From Solenopsis invicta (Eukaryota > Arthropoda > Insecta > Hymenoptera > Formicidae): DNA of 64,000 bases. Under the pieces are notes generated by a model. It ran no database searches. It was not told the origin of the DNA and worked only from the letters and a program-made list of their open reading frames with translations. The first letter of the stretch is position 1, and every line of letters begins with the position of its first letter. Position numbers and translations under genes: made by a program. This document shows positions 11,945-25,592 of this stretch, piece by piece. Where the stretch lies: positions 5,457,001-5,521,000 of the forward strand of contig NC_052671.1 in assembly GCF_016802725.1 (NCBI RefSeq). Direction: 5' to 3'.

Positions 11945-12300
11945 TGGCGGCGCGTCAGAATATCCGCCTTGACAACCCCATTAAATCATTCACCCACCGG
12001 CAGCGAATTAGCATCCGTAAACAGTCTCGCTCATCTCTCCCTCCGACCTGTATCACCTTCATATTTGTTAAACGTTATAAAATGAGCGTTTTACTCGTTT
12101 CTTTTACTCTTCTTTTCTTCCCATCGTCCATTCACCCTCGAGGGCTCTCGAAAAAGAATCGATAATGCTCACGGATCCGTTGGATATACAAAGATTGTTT
12201 GGCTCCTGGAAAAGCCGGCTGGCTCGTCGAGGTGTCGATATCCAGTGTATGGTCGACTATATCATATTGTTGTTACGCGCTCGAGTCAGATCGCCGCAAA

Positions 12301-12327
12301 CGAGAGAGAGAAAGAGAGAGAGAGAGA
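12301..12327 (+). repeat. (GA)n microsatellite, interrupted
   Basis: GA repeat with one AA interruption, in GC-rich DNA. Confidence 0.85.
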
Positions 12328-13576
12328 TTCTCTCGACGAGCGTCAGCACTCGAAAGTCTCGTGACAGTTGTACGCTCAACGTAAATCTCTCTTGAGCATT
12401 TTTTACACTGTTCGGCCAGGGGAATTATTCCGTGCACGCGTGAGGAGCCGCGTAACCCTCTTCGAGACCCCCGTCTCTCCTCTTTCATTATCCATAGAAA
12501 GAAACCGTGGGGCCCCCTTCAAACCTAAACTACCGCAGATGTGCTCCAAAATTAGACGAGCTCGTCAAATTGGAAAAAACCAGACGCGCCCAATCCGCGA
12601 TTTATTGATTACGCGAAGTAGTCAGACGAAAATAAATTAATGATCTTCTTCTATCTAATCCAATTACAATAAGATGATTATAATCCATTGAATTAATACA
12701 ATGAGTAATTATACTCTGATATCTACAAGAAAATTTGAAATTACTCGATGATTAGTCTAGAAATCATTCTACATTTAAATTTTAGTTTTCTAAATAAATT
12801 TAAATATCTCTAATAAAATTTGTATTTCGAAACTTTTGTTTTACTAAGTAGTAAAAATTTTTAAGTAGTCGAAATAATATAATTTTTTTATTTATATTTT
12901 TATCTCGTCTTTGCTACGAACGCTTTCTGCATCCATATGTGGAACACGTAGACGATTTTACTAGATTTTTTTGCTGAGCTTACCGACTTTGATACTACGA
13001 ATATTCAAGCGTGCCTTGGGTTTACTTAAGCATAAACTGAAACTCGCATCGTGGGAAGTAGCTACGTGTTATAACTGAAGAGATGTGTTCTGTACATTAT
13101 CCGCTGATTATACGCGAAGTTCCCGCAAATGGATTTGGGCTATTAGTAAACTTGATCTTACCGAATAAAGCATTATGCGAATTTCACGTGAGAGTACAGA
13201 TTTGCTAAAAAAAAAATCTTTGCTATCTAAACATAGAAATTATCTTGTTCTTCTTTGTATATCTCTACTTGCTACAATACTGCTTATCATAATAAATTTC
13301 TAAATATTGAGATTGAAAAATTTGATGATTTTTTTTGTTATTACACAAAAAAAGTGCTGTTGAATCGATAGCATTTAGTTGGAAATGTTTTGTTACTTCA
13401 ATAGCAGTATTAATGAAACGGAAAGATTAGAAGTAATGATAATAAAAAATATATTAGTTGAATGAATAAAATTGAGTTGAATCAACTACAGATATTAATG
13501 ACAATCCGTGATTCGACGTTTAATTGAATCAAATTACGTTCTAATTCATATTACAGCATTTTTTTTCAGTATAGAG

Positions 13577-13896
13577 ATGATAGGTTTTGGAGGTAATGAT
13601 TCTTTTAGTAAAGCGCCGTTTTGTCGTGATATTTGTGAGGTAAGATAGTATCGGACTCTTCTTTATTCTCGCTTTTTCACTTTTGCGCTTTCTTTTCGGG
13701 TAGTGAGAGATTTCTAGAGCTATGATGCTTTTTCAATCCCGGAGACCGAGGAAAAGACGACAGGACACGTGGGATTTGGAGCTTTAGGGGGACTTTATGG
13801 TAAGCATCTTCGATTTTCCGTTAAGGTTACGGGACGCAGCTAGGTGTACGAGTCTAGCTTACAGACGAAGTCTATTTTACGGATTTTCAAGGATAA
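13577..13896 (+). CDS. Candidate three-exon micro-gene, 58 aa, unknown
   Basis: The model is built by eye. Exon 1 (13570-13639) follows ttttttcag and ends at GAG|gtaaga; its ATG is at 13577. Exon 2 (13718-13799) follows tttctag and ends at TATG|gtaagc. Exon 3 (13865-13896) follows cttacag and reaches a TAA. Reading phase is kept across both junctions (0, then 1). The introns would be 78 and 65 bp, typical of short insect introns. The peptide starts MIGFGGNDSFSKAPFCRD, has an acidic middle and a GHVGFGALGGLY segment, and ends DFQG. There is no recognisable domain or clear signal peptide. The acceptor of exon 1 would also allow an upstream leader exon. Because many splice combinations can be tried, chance remains the leading alternative. 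Splice signals and open frames are seen; expression is inferred. Confidence 0.25.
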
Positions 13897-14510
13897 CCTG
13901 TACTTGATAACTTTCTCCCCGAAGACGATAAGCTGCTCCCTCCCTCCCCCTTCCTCCCTCAACACCGATACGGATTCCAAATCTCTTTATGCTGACATAA
14001 GTTGTGAAAAAAGATAAGGAGATAAACACGGAGTTTATATATATAAAAAGAGGGTTTATAAATGTCTATTATGTGCTTATAAAAAAAAGAGAGTAGAGTA
14101 ATTACCGTCGAGGATAAAATAAAATAAATGCGAGAAATTGATATTTGTTAGTTGTCACAAACTCAATGAGGTTTTAATAGCCGTATAATGAGGTTTCTTC
14201 AAAAGTGGAAGTTGACAATTTATTCTGCTAGTTATTGTTGTGATATCGTAAAATTCGACACTGCTGTTTCTGAAGTCATAAAAACCTCGTATATCGTCAC
14301 GAGTACCGTTTGTTGGTCATCGATCCGTTGTCGAGGCGTTGACAATTAAAGCGCGGTAACAGGGCATCTGAAATCCATTTTCAATTTAGAAACCAGGTCG
14401 AAGAAACTCGTTGTTGAATCGGAAAAAGAGGGGGGAGTAGGAAATTCAAGGCGTCGAGGGCAAACACGGGCGCCGACATTGAGTAAACATGCTGTGACTA
14501 CCCTCGTTCA

Positions 14511-14534
14511 CGACGACGACGACGACGACGACGA
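14511..14534 (+). repeat. (CGA)n trinucleotide repeat, 8 units
   Basis: Perfect CGA repeat in GC-richer sequence. Confidence 0.9.
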
Positions 14535-15523
14535 ATAAGAAGAAAACGACGTCGGCGGTGACATCGGTGATGCCGCACAGCTTTCCAAGAAACTGGATAT
14601 TCCACCTTAAGACAGGAATTAAATGCTAGGTTGCCACGTGACGGTATTCATTTTCTGAAATTAAAAACTATAATCTGTAAACTCGATCCTTCTTATACGT
14701 ACTGGCACCCGTAGGAAATTATTTCTTAGAAGGAGAGGAAAATTGTGTTTGACATGTCGCGGAATCGTTTGGTCTTATTATGTTTACTTCAGAACCAGTA
14801 ATCTATCATAAAAATTGAATTACAGATTGACATTATTGACTTCGACATATTGATACTATTCATTAAAAATCCTTGGACTTGCTTTATTTTGTATGATTTT
14901 ATAATTTTTCGTGATTCAATGGTTTTTTTTTTAATGCTTTTCTAGATTATTGCTGCCTCAGGCAGCCTATCTGATAGTATTTTTGGGCTCTAACAAATCT
15001 GAAAAAATTTTAGTACACTCTTCCAACAGAATACGATTTCACGACTTTAATCCAAAACGTTTACTTTTTTTTTCGTTCGAATTTCGAGCAGAATAAAAAA
15101 TTCGCCCGAATTTTCCAATCCCCGGGTGGATCACGGAGGATTATAAAAGTTAATAATAGATGCAATAAGTTAGAACATTCTCATTTTTACTTTACTATTT
15201 TTAGAAAATTTTTGATCCGGTGAAATTTAGTTATATCGGTTTTATTTCTCTCTTTACTGGTGTGATATATGCTTCTATTGTCCTAGATAATACTTCGGTT
15301 CGTGAACTTTTTGACGTGTTCGTATTTAGAATAAGGGCACGTCAACTATTTATTCGCTCGAGCTCTTTTAGTGATATAGGACGTGGCAGAATTTAGACGA
15401 GGTCACCACGTGGATTTCTTCTTGAGTTGAGAAAAGCGAGCGAGAACAAAAACAGAACTTGTATGTGCTTTGGAGTTATACTGGATTTTTTTTTTTATAA
15501 GATTTAAATAGTCAATTATTATA

Positions 15524-15641
15524 TTGAGTTGTTACACAATTTTGATTCTTTTATCTTTTTTTCAATGAAACATGCGTTACAAATGTATGTTTCATTGAAA
15601 AAAAAGGTAAAAGAACTAAACACATTTATGTAACAATTCAA
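15524..15641. mobile_element. Palindromic MITE, TA-flanked, 118 bp
   Basis: The outer ends are TTGARTTGTTACA and its reverse complement. The inner arms (about 15543-15573 and 15584-15616) match closely around the word tttcaatgaaacat. The whole unit folds into one long hairpin with a loop of about 11 bases. A TA dinucleotide flanks each end (15522-15523 and 15642-15643), consistent with Tc1/mariner-type target duplication, although TA is common in AT-rich DNA. It has no coding capacity. Confidence 0.7.
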
Positions 15642-15928
15642 TAAATTTCTACTTTTATTCATGTTTTTTTATACATTAATATTATTCACCGCGATTAAAG
15701 TTAACCTATTTTAAATCAGATCGCGTTCTGGCGCATTTTTGAACACGCGCAAGTTACAAAGCGAACCAAAGTTATGCGACTATCGCTGCCCGACAATATT
15801 ATCATCAATCTCCGCTTTGAGATATCTCTCGAAATACAAGATTGCACTTTGCGGTACAAATTAGTTGATGTTGGCCGTTCCTTAAGTAAATCGCTGCGCG
15901 CGCGCGCGAAATTGACGTTAGCCGTACG

Positions 15929-15930
<2 letters not shown>

Positions 15931-16018
<88 letters not shown>
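15931..16018 (+). repeat. (GA)44 microsatellite, 88 bp
   Basis: Uninterrupted GA dinucleotide repeat, the longest in the window, preceded by a short (GC)n run at 15895-15908. Its perfection implies a young, probably polymorphic locus. Confidence 0.97.
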
Positions 16019-16021
<3 letters not shown>

Positions 16022-16599
16022 GTGGCTTCCCTCTTACCTTCGAGGATAGAGTGGTGAGTACACGTCGCGGAAGAGGCTCGCAGAGAACACGGGAGTAAGT
16101 AACGTAGTAGTGCCGCTTGCCTCCGGAGTACGTAAATCTCCGCGCTGGAACCGGAACTCGCTTAGCGGCAGATTTAGTACGAGGCGTCGACTCCGCCTAG
16201 AAACCGCGGAGGTTTGAGTTAAATGGTTTATGCAAGACCGAACGAAGCGGTAATGAAGTTCTCCCGCCAGGCCGTGTACAAGGATAATCTACGGGTCCCT
16301 CGATTTATCGTCCGTTTATAATACGTTTACGTGTATACCTCGTGGCTTTTAAGTGGGCGATGCGCGCATTCCGCCGATTTCCCCCGCTATCCGCGAAACG
16401 ATACGATCGTATCGCACGAACATGGATAATCCTTTCCAGACTCGAGAAGTACCCCGTTGTATCGCAATTACATAGGACTGTACATAATTCCGAAGAACAG
16501 GAGAAATCATTTTAAAAGTCTCTCAAATTTACTTAAAAATAGATCAGAATTAACTTTCTATAATTTTATGTGTCTCTCTGAACAAGATTTATATTCGCT

Positions 16600-16626
16600 G
16601 CATCTATATACGTAATATATAGATGC
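16600..16626. repeat. Perfect 11-bp-arm palindrome
   Basis: gcatctatata and its exact reverse complement are separated by five bases. It could be a cruciform or a paired binding site. No wider element is apparent. Confidence 0.6.
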
Positions 16627-17501
16627 GTTACAGATAGATTACAGCAGATAAAATTTGACGTGCATGTCCCGAGTACTCCCGTTATACATGTGAACGATGC
16701 GAATGCGAGGTAAAATTTAAACGCTTGATCTACGTGAATGTGGAAACTTCATTGAAGCTCGTTGGTAGCCAAAGTTTGATATACTGTGGCGATGTATTTG
16801 GTGAATTGGATATGCCGGGTTGTGCCGAGTTCTATCGTGCAGCGGAGCAGGGGTTACGGAAACGGAAGGTATTACGCGGGGGCAATCAACGGTTGGGGAG
16901 CCGATTACTATCTAACGTAGAGATTAGTCCTAAATTTGACATCAAATGTAATTGCAACGCGAATAAGCGATAAAGTTCAATGAAAACCGAGTCCCCGTGT
17001 CTAAAATGTCTCTCCAAGGAACCGCGATTTTATTATAGAAAATTATTTCGAAAATTAATTCACCGAAACAAATTAAAGGGAAATTACTCAAATTGTTTCG
17101 AATCCGTTTCGATAGTAAGTTTTTTTTTTGCGTTGACAAGAAACGCTATCGACAAATATATCGACAGTTCTGTCTCGCCAGCGGGCGGAGATTAATATAC
17201 TCCCGCGACAACGTGTGAAACATGGATCGTTCTCGATATACGATAGCGGATAAACGAATCGCCGACACGTGCTAGCAATAAGAGGAAATGAAATTGTCGT
17301 CAAGATCGTTTTCCACTCGTCCTCATGGGCCACTCGCGCGCGGCGTGCCCTTTGGAAAAAGAGGAGAGCGTGAAAGTGTGCCATCCCCTTATGCGGAAGA
17401 CGTGGTTGCACGTGCCCCCGGTTAAAAGAGACGAAGGTCGGCGGGCAAAGGCGAAAGAAATAAAGCAACACGAAGAACGCGGTGCGAGAGAAAGAGAAAG
17501 C

Positions 17502-17526
17502 GAGAGAGAGAGAGAGAGAGAGAGAG
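17502..17526 (+). repeat. (GA)n microsatellite
   Basis: GA repeat within a longer purine-rich stretch. Confidence 0.9.
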
Positions 17527-17879
17527 CGAGGAGGAAAGGCGGCATGGACCCGCCGTGAGAAAAGCGAGAGGGGAAAAATGGTAACGCGGCCTTCCATTTG
17601 TAACCAATGTTTGCTTTGCCGCTCTGCTCGTTGAAAGCTTTTACACCGCCGGCCGCTCGAAAAGCTACTTGGTACCTGCCAACATCTATACGGTAATTCA
17701 ACTCGCATCTTCGCTAATTACCCGTCAGAGAACGTTAATGCGGCTATTGATCCTCTTTCATGTCGTGCGCTTTTGCATCTCGCTTTTTAAACAAGCGTGT
17801 ATCCATTTCATGCTTTTGCATCGTTCTCATTGAGCAAACGCCGCGTCGGAACATCGGTGCAAGGGCGATTGTACGAGGT

Positions 17880-20800
17880 ACAACGAAATCTCATTAAACA
17901 CATTATTTCATGACGCATTGATGCCAATTACCTGTTAATTAATCATAGTTTTATTATTTTTTTCTCAAACGTGAATACGAATGCCAAAGGTATTACGCAA
18001 TTCGTACGGTACAGTTTGCAATTTCGATATTTGATTTCTGCTGCTTCGTTTCGATTCTTAAACTTAACTTTTAACGATATAAAAACTGTGCATCACATGT
18101 CTCTTTCGGGAGTCGTTCGAGGGTGTTTTTCCAAAGGGTTCTGACGTAAGGCTAGCGCTATCTTTTCGGGGTCATCGGAATCATTTAAGAGCTCGAGTAC
18201 ATAACTTTCTCGTAAAGAAAAACTCGCTCGGAGCTAAGTTCTATATGAAAAAAAGAGACATTACGAGGAAACGAGAAGAGGAGTCATGCTGTTAATCAAC
18301 AGTTAATGCGCCGTCGACAAAACCCAGCGGGTTTTAATTAAAACCTCCCGGCACGCGTATTTTCTTCTACGTCGTTAAAATCGTGAGAACAAAAATCGAA
18401 GTTACCGGATGCGCGGTAGTCTCGCTAGTCGGTATGAATATATTGTGCAGCAGAGAAAACTGAAAAGAAATTTATCACCTGGAAGGAGACACGCGTTATG
18501 GCAACAAATATAACGGAGAGTGCCGTTACGCCGCTCTCGATAAAAACCTTCTGAAAGAGATGATTCAAGCTGACGTTTTAATTCCATCTATAGAACATAT
18601 TTATTCGGCATTACGATAGAAACGTGCGTCAGTCTAATTGTAACGATAACATGATGATTATAATTACACTATTATAATATGGTTACAATAATTCGTACGC
18701 ATTTCATGTCGGATGGATCATTATCTGCAATACCGTGATTGTCGTAGCCATGTAAAACAATTGCATTATGTTACACAAATGAAAATTATAATGAAATATA
18801 TTATTATCATTGGCGCAATAGCGACGTATCCGTTTGATGATTAAAATGTTATATTGACAGTCCATTATATATTGCTGCACAGAGAATCGCTGGAATCACG
18901 GTAAATCGAGAAGGCGGAAATTGCGAGTCTTTTTGATTCACGTATATGCGTCACGCAAGGGTTTAAAAGCCAAAAATGGAATGGGTAATGCAGGTAATCG
19001 ATCCCCCGCAAGTTCTCGCTGTCGAATTTCGTACACAAACGTCGCTGATCGATGATAGATCAGTGAAATTCTGGTCCGCGTTTCGCGCGTTGGCGATCGT
19101 TCACAACCGATAGCAATGGCTTTACCATTCAATGTCTCAATGCACGTTTCCCGCGCCGTTCCCGTTCTCGGCGTTTCTCGATAATGCGTAGCCTTTGAAT
19201 GCCGATGACGTTGTCGACGTCGCGACACACAGTCCGTCCGTGGAGGAGGGTCACGACGGATCTCCACGGATCGATGGATCGAGTGAAATTCAAGCAACCC
19301 CTCTTTCTGCCCGCCATTTACTATTCCACCTCGTTGCTCTCGGTCTCTTCTAGTGGCCCTCGTCACCTGAGTAAATTTGGGAAACGCCAGTATTAAGGGT
19401 CCTCGGTGGTACACGAATTTCTACTCGTCGGTTCTACGCCATCTAGATAGACACGGCCACCTCCGCGTAGTGTCGACGAACCGGAGTCGGCAGCGAGTCT
19501 CTGGTAATGGAAATGGGAATTCGTGGTAACGGGGCGAGTCAGTTCGTCTCAAAGCGAAGCTCGAATGCTAAATAAACAGCGGCGTCATGTCTTCACAGGA
19601 GTCTCGTAAACATATCGATGATTGATTAGTAAAATCAGAATGCAATCGTCGCTTTTATATGCAGGAAGAGTTCGTTTATCTCATCATAATAATCTTTTTA
19701 ATCCGACGAGGAAACGAGAATGCACTCTATTAAACACAAATTGTGTGAACCCAATTTAATGTTTATGTACTTTTTATTCGTTTATAAATTGTATGTATAC
19801 CAAATATTATTTTAGGAGAGTCGTGTGATATATCTGACTATTACTCGGATATTTTTGTTAAAAGTTGGCATAAGAAGATTAAATACGGGACTCATGGCGA
19901 CGTGGAATTATTTCGAATCAACTATAAGCGACACAATCCGGTTAAAACGGCGGTATACAAACTTGAGAACTACTGCCGACAATTGTTCCGTAAGAAGTCG
20001 CGAAAGAGTTTTGTTGATTGAAAAGTCGAATCTCTTGCGACCACCATTGCTTTCCAAGAATATCGACTTTCACGGGATTTTAATGAATAGAAGCGTTCGC
20101 TATTCTTCGCAAATGTAATTGTAAAATCGTTCTTTTGTCTCGCGGATTCTATTGAAGAATGGAACGCTTCTTCGGCGTTAGGCCTATTGTACTAGTAACT
20201 AGTAACTAAAGGAATTAAATTCTGCACTGCAATTTTGCGCGACTTTTGCTTGGTGAGAGTCTATCTAGCTGATGACATAGATATCGGTTTTTTTTGCTAG
20301 TAATTAATTTTCTCTCATCTTGAATAAAAATCGACCACTAACATTACAGTTACATTTATAGAGACATCAATTGCAATTTCGGATCTCTGCTTTTGGAGTA
20401 TATTAAATTAAGAGATTGCTATTTTATTTGCTAAACTTCTTTTTGCACCAAGAGACGTGGATTTCGATAGACAGTATTCGGTAAATACAAAATCAAATAT
20501 TGCTAACGTATTATAATATTTCATTTTATTGAACGTCTTTTTCGTGGAAATGGAGTAATAGATATAGAAACGCTGAAAAACGTCACGGCAACGTTCCCGT
20601 GTGTCGTCTCTCGACGGGAAACACTCGTCGTTTTCAGCCAGCCGAGAATACACTGTGAGAAGACACTGTGAATATCTTTCGCCGTGAAAGTGTGAATTCT
20701 TTATCTCGGAGATGCAGAGGCTTGACAGTTTGCCAATGTCAGAGAGATAAGAAAAAAATAAAGGAATGAGAACGGCAAACGAAGGCGTCGGACCAGTCTT

Positions 20801-20960
20801 CAGATATCAAATGTTCTCTTTTTTTTTTTACTTTTATTCTCTCGTAGAAGGCAAAATGCCAAACTATCTCAACTCGATGTGCGCTAAAATATATTTTCAC
20901 GCTTGCGAAGAAAAGCATGAATTTCGTTAACAGGATTTACCGAGCCCGATACCATCCACG
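17880..20960. other. Mixed-composition non-coding stretch
   Basis: Nothing recognisable. A 158-codon minus-strand frame at 18938-19414 has no family motif and no splice or promoter support. Confidence 0.55.
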
Positions 20961-22850
20961 TCCTGTTCAAACAATTCTTTCTCTACGGGGCACAAGTGCC
21001 GTTCGTCAAAAGTAAATATTCGCTTATCGATAGACGGCTTTCATGACCGGGAGAGGTTTTATCGCCGGCGGACTCGGACGTGTCGGCTTCTCCCCGTGTT
21101 CAGTGTATTTAACGGACCGTCAGCTCGTCCAGATTTGCGTCGGTCTTCGTTCTCGCGCGCGCGCGGCTAAACTACCGTCTCTCGCGGAGAGGATGAGAGA
21201 AACAGAGAGAGAGAGAGAGAAAGAGAGAATGGGAGACCCCGGTTTTACGAGCATCTCGCGCGTTTGTCTCTCTACACGTTCGACGCTCGTTTCGCGAGAA
21301 GAGCCGACGGCTACAACGCATTTCCGGTTACGAGTGCGTCGTAGTCTCGATCGTATCTCGCACCTGATTACGCGGAAGAGTTGCCGTTTTCCCGCGACGT
21401 CGCGGAGGAAAGGAAGAAAGAGAGAGAACGAATATGTCGTCGTCGTCATGGCGCACCGCCGAGAGGTCAGGATCGCGGCTTAACGTCGTCAGGCGCGTAT
21501 ATATACTGGGGAATAACATTCACCATGACGACGCCAGTTTGCCGTCCTTTATTAAAAGATCTGCGTGCGGTGCGCGACGCAGCTTTGAAACGTGATCAAA
21601 CGCCGTGACTCTGTGGCGAAAACGGGCGAGACGTCTTGACGGATGATGAAGATCAACGAAGCTTACGAAAGAGGAGAGCGGCGCGGCGCGGTGCTGCGCT
21701 CCGGCTCTGGACGTCGACGAGCTGCTAGGTCGTGGAATTCTTGTATGGTAGCGATGATAGCGGAGGAGATATACAACCAATCAGAACAGTGATGGATAAT
21801 TGATATCTCGGCTGCTTAATTAGAACGATCGTAATTAACAGGATAATTTACAATGCAATGTGCACGTTCCGCATCGGCTAATTGATACTGATACTGATAC
21901 TGACACTGACGAACAGAAGTCCTGTTCCTGTTTAGCGTGCATACATTTGCCGATTTTCCGCATTAAACGATTTCAATCGATATATTTGCTAGTAATGCTC
22001 CTTTCCACGCTATAAAAATATATATGTAAATATATATATAGATTAAATCTCGCGGATAAATGCGCGACGTGACGACTTTATGAAATATTTTATTCCGATT
22101 AATAAAAAGTGTGATAAGAAGAAAATATAAATAAATGTACTATTCTTAATCGAAGCCTTCTCGCCAAGTAGGCTGGACTACCGGGGCGTAACGAGGAATT
22201 AGTTAAGTAGGTATTATTAATGAGTGTCTGACAGTATACGAGAGTACTAGATTGTACGACACGCATACTAACAACTCGGCATTAAGGAGCCTTTGGAGCC
22301 TTTGCGTAATGTAAGATTACTGTTCCATGTTGAAATGCGACTCCATACAAAAATGCATTTAATTACTGTCAAAAAATGATACAAAGAAGTTATTAGAAAA
22401 CGCGTGTCCACGATGTCGTAAGTGTTAACATGTGAACAAGGTACAAAAATATCGTTTATGAAAGAATAATTGTTTCATTAGCACTTTTATGAGAATTTTC
22501 TTTTCTAATTGTAAAACAGAGTGTTAAAAAAATAAATATTTATAATTTTGTTGAAAAATTGTCCATTGTCCATTTTTATAAAATAATGCAAAGAGACCTT
22601 GTTTAAGAATTTTTCTCCTGGTTCTCTTGTAAATTTTTTTTATCAATTATTGTAATAAAGCAGAGAAAGAGAGGGAAAGAGAGATCTAGTTTACATTTGA
22701 AACAAAAAATATATATATAATTAATATGGCGATAATTTAGAAAACCCACTAGCAGTCAATTTTGCTAAGAAAAACAAGCATCAACGTTGCCTATAATTTA
22801 TACCCGTTTCCAATCAGTCTAGTTATTCAATTAAACGAATTAGAATTTCT
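20960..22850. other. GC-rich then AT-rich non-coding stretch
   Basis: 20960-21830 is GC-rich with a short GA tract (21203-21226). From 21830 the sequence becomes AT-rich. No recognisable gene. A TGATAC-type repeat lies at 21883-21910. Confidence 0.55.
21883..21910 (+). repeat. Hexanucleotide repeat (TGATAC/TGACAC)
   Basis: Three TGATAC units, one TGACAC unit and a partial unit, in tandem. Confidence 0.8.
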
Positions 22851-25556
22851 CACAGCGGTTCTTGATTTTATGGAGCGCGGCGCGGCGGCAGTCACGAAGA
22901 ATTAATCCGGTTTCTGCGAGCATTAAAGAGACAATTTGAGGAGCGTATTAAAAAAGTCGTTTTTACGAGCTTGTATTTTTACGAGCAGGCGAAAAAGGGA
23001 ACAATCTGAAAGGTGCTTTTTCCAAGCGATGTAAAAATATGAAAAATATACGGCGTGTAAAAAGGTAGCGGGTTTCCATGGAACGATTGAGCCATTTGAA
23101 CGCGCCTGGCTTCAGCGCGCCCTTAATTAACCCTTTTATAAATATCCTTACAGGGCATCCCTAATTTCACTTCGCTATGCCGCAATGATGGGAAGCAGTT
23201 TCGCCATCTCGTTGCCTTCTGGCCTTGGTTCCCTCTCGTACCCGAGCAAATATAGCACGAGCCGCGGGAAGCCGGCTTGTGTTAATTATCCATACCACGA
23301 TGCCTTCTCTCCTTTCCTCTCTTACGCCTTGCGCTTTGTCCGTCTTTGGGCTTGTTCTCAATATACGTTATACATAGTTCGTTACTAGTGTGGAGGATAA
23401 AGACCGAGGCGGTTGGGAGGAGTTGCGTGAAACTAGTCGAAACACAAAACAACGAAAACGAAGAAAGTAAAAAGCAAAACGACTTGGTATTTCGACGCAA
23501 CCAACAGACTGGGAAACAATTTGCCACGAGAAGATTCACTGTGAAAGAGAAAATCCGGATGACTTTATTTAATTGTGGAACGTAACCAAAGTAAAAGAAT
23601 CGAGAGCCGTATAAAGTTTGCGGGAAGTGAGAACTTTATAGCATGGCCAAAGTTGTCGAAGCTCTGGTGTATATAATTGGCGGGACAGTTTATAAATTCT
23701 TTCTACAACAGGCTGTCTTGCTGAAATGAATTCCATCTGAACACAATTATTATTTCATCATTAATCATCACTGCAATGAATAACCGTCACAAATGCAAGA
23801 TGACGTTAATACATTCTTCTTCATTAATCATGTCACGTTAGGTGTAATTAAAAAGTACTTTTCTCTAATGATATAAAACGAGAAATTTTCTATTTCAATT
23901 ACTTTAGTAATTTTTGTGAAATCAATTTTGATCCCATAATTCCCAAGTAATACATTCTTGTCGAATCAATTTGAGCGCCGATGATATCTTGTACATGTAA
24001 TTGATGAAAAACGAGCTTGTTGGCAGATGTAGCGATAACGATCCTTGGAAAGCGGATATCGCGATACACAGCGGTGTCGTTTTTCATGACTGTAATTATC
24101 GCCCTTGACCTTGCTACCGGAATTACACGGTGAGATCTGGCTTCCGTGTAACCGGGCGGGTAGTTCTGTATGTCAGCCCCGAGCGAGTAATGTGGATTAC
24201 CCGCAACGATCGATCAGTCCTCTAATAGCTCGCTCAGGGGTAGGGGCGGTGAGATAATGCAAAATTGATGAGTCCCTCCGAGTGTTTGTAATCCCGAGAA
24301 ATATATTGAAATTGCCGACGATCCGGTACCGACGGTTGAAAATGATTCGTCGGCCGCCGCAATAATTCTAGATGATTTGCCTCGGATATTAGCGCGAGGA
24401 GGAAGTTTACGATCTCCTCCCGCGGAATTACCGATTCGCCGGCGGTATTTGATGTCGTCGCGTCGACCGGATAATGATCGTAATTTCGTAAACCCACGGA
24501 TCGCGGCCATTGTCGGCGCGAGTCGCGTGATTTCACCCGCCTTTCACCCGCGTCACTCGCTCGGATTCGTGTGTAATTAGGCAACTTTTTAGCGACTGCG
24601 TGAGCTGTGAGTTCTCTCGTGGAAACCTGTTTGTATCTCGGCGAAATGTTGTCGGCGCCTGATCGTGATTCCTCGGCCTGTCGGGCCGTACGAGCCACTG
24701 ATATTTTCCAAGCGATATAAAGTATGAAGTGTATACGGTGTGCGAATGCAATGAATGCCCACGGTCGGCGGGTAGCATTTCTGATTACAGCCTGACGTAT
24801 ATTAACTACTTAGTGTTCGCGGCCGGTTTTGTCTATTGGAGTACGTACCACGTATATGTGATTTCGATCGGATACGTGCACCTTGTGAAACGTCCAACTG
24901 TTACGATGGAAAATGGCCTGTTACGCATTCGTACGTAGACAAATGATATTTGATAACGAAGATAATATGTTACTCTGCTGTCGATACCACGCCTCTCGCA
25001 AATATAAGACGAAGATACATTGCTAGAATACTAATCCTCTTTGATGTGATACTGTAGTGAAACCACTGGGGAACTTCCTTGGAACAAGATTTGGCTTTGT
25101 AATGGGAGAGCCTATCCGCGTGAGTGGTTCGTGCCGAAGCACCTTCATAAAGGTGCGCGTCGAATCCCCTTGGATTCACGTGTCTGTCTGGGAATTTGCT
25201 CGATGTTAACCAGTCGGTGCATATTAATTCCGAGGGATGGAATATCTCGATCTTTGAAGAAGCCAGAAAGGGAGAGGGTTGGCGAAGAGCGAGAAGCACA
25301 CGGATAGAGCTGAATTGGCGATAGAAGCGGATTCCTCTTCCTTTAAGGTTCCTCACCGACGATCTTGGGATTTCTTCGTTCGTGGGAATTCTTAAGATCA
25401 GTCGGGAAGATGGAGGATTTTCGCGAAAGGAGCGCAGCGGATGAGACGAAAGGAGTTATTAACGATTATCGAACTTTTCTTCATTTCGGCTTACGCTACT
25501 GGCTTCCCCTCGCTTTTCCCCTCGCTTTCTTGTCTCGTGTAAGCAACGTATCACCG

Positions 25557-25592
<36 letters not shown>

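Larger units (their letters stand above)
10600..12640. other. GC-rich, CpG-rich non-coding stretch
   Basis: Many overlapping open frames on both strands, none recognisable. It contains (GACGC)n at 11921-11944 and (GA)n at 12301-12327. The high CpG density suggests an unmethylated or CpG-rich compartment, which is inference from composition. Confidence 0.6.
12640..15520. other. AT-rich block without long frames
   Basis: About 3 kb with no frame of 60 codons or more. Several shorter stop-to-stop frames of 40 to 50 codons (for example around 13070-13215 and 14810-14950) translate to plausible-looking peptides, but frames of that length are expected by chance. The best gene candidate is at 13577-13896. 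(GAC)n occurs at 14511-14534. Confidence 0.55.
15650..17880. other. GC-rich non-coding stretch with long GA tracts
   Basis: No recognisable gene. A 206-codon minus-strand frame (17088-17708) runs through the complement of a GA tract and carries a Ser-Leu repeat. I treat it as chance. Confidence 0.6.

Noticed and set aside
13070..13215. 45-codon stop-to-stop frame upstream of the micro-gene, ending near a donor-like gtgaga
   Set aside because: Its phase does not join the next exon, and frames of this length are expected by chance.
17088..17708. 206-codon minus-strand frame
   Set aside because: It contains a Ser-Leu run encoded by the complement of a GA microsatellite, has competing frames on both strands, and shows no recognisable domain.
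23146..23260. Acceptor-like tccttacag followed by 33 open codons
   Set aside because: It ends in a stop with no polyadenylation signal nearby, and no upstream exon was found. Two other frames are equally open.
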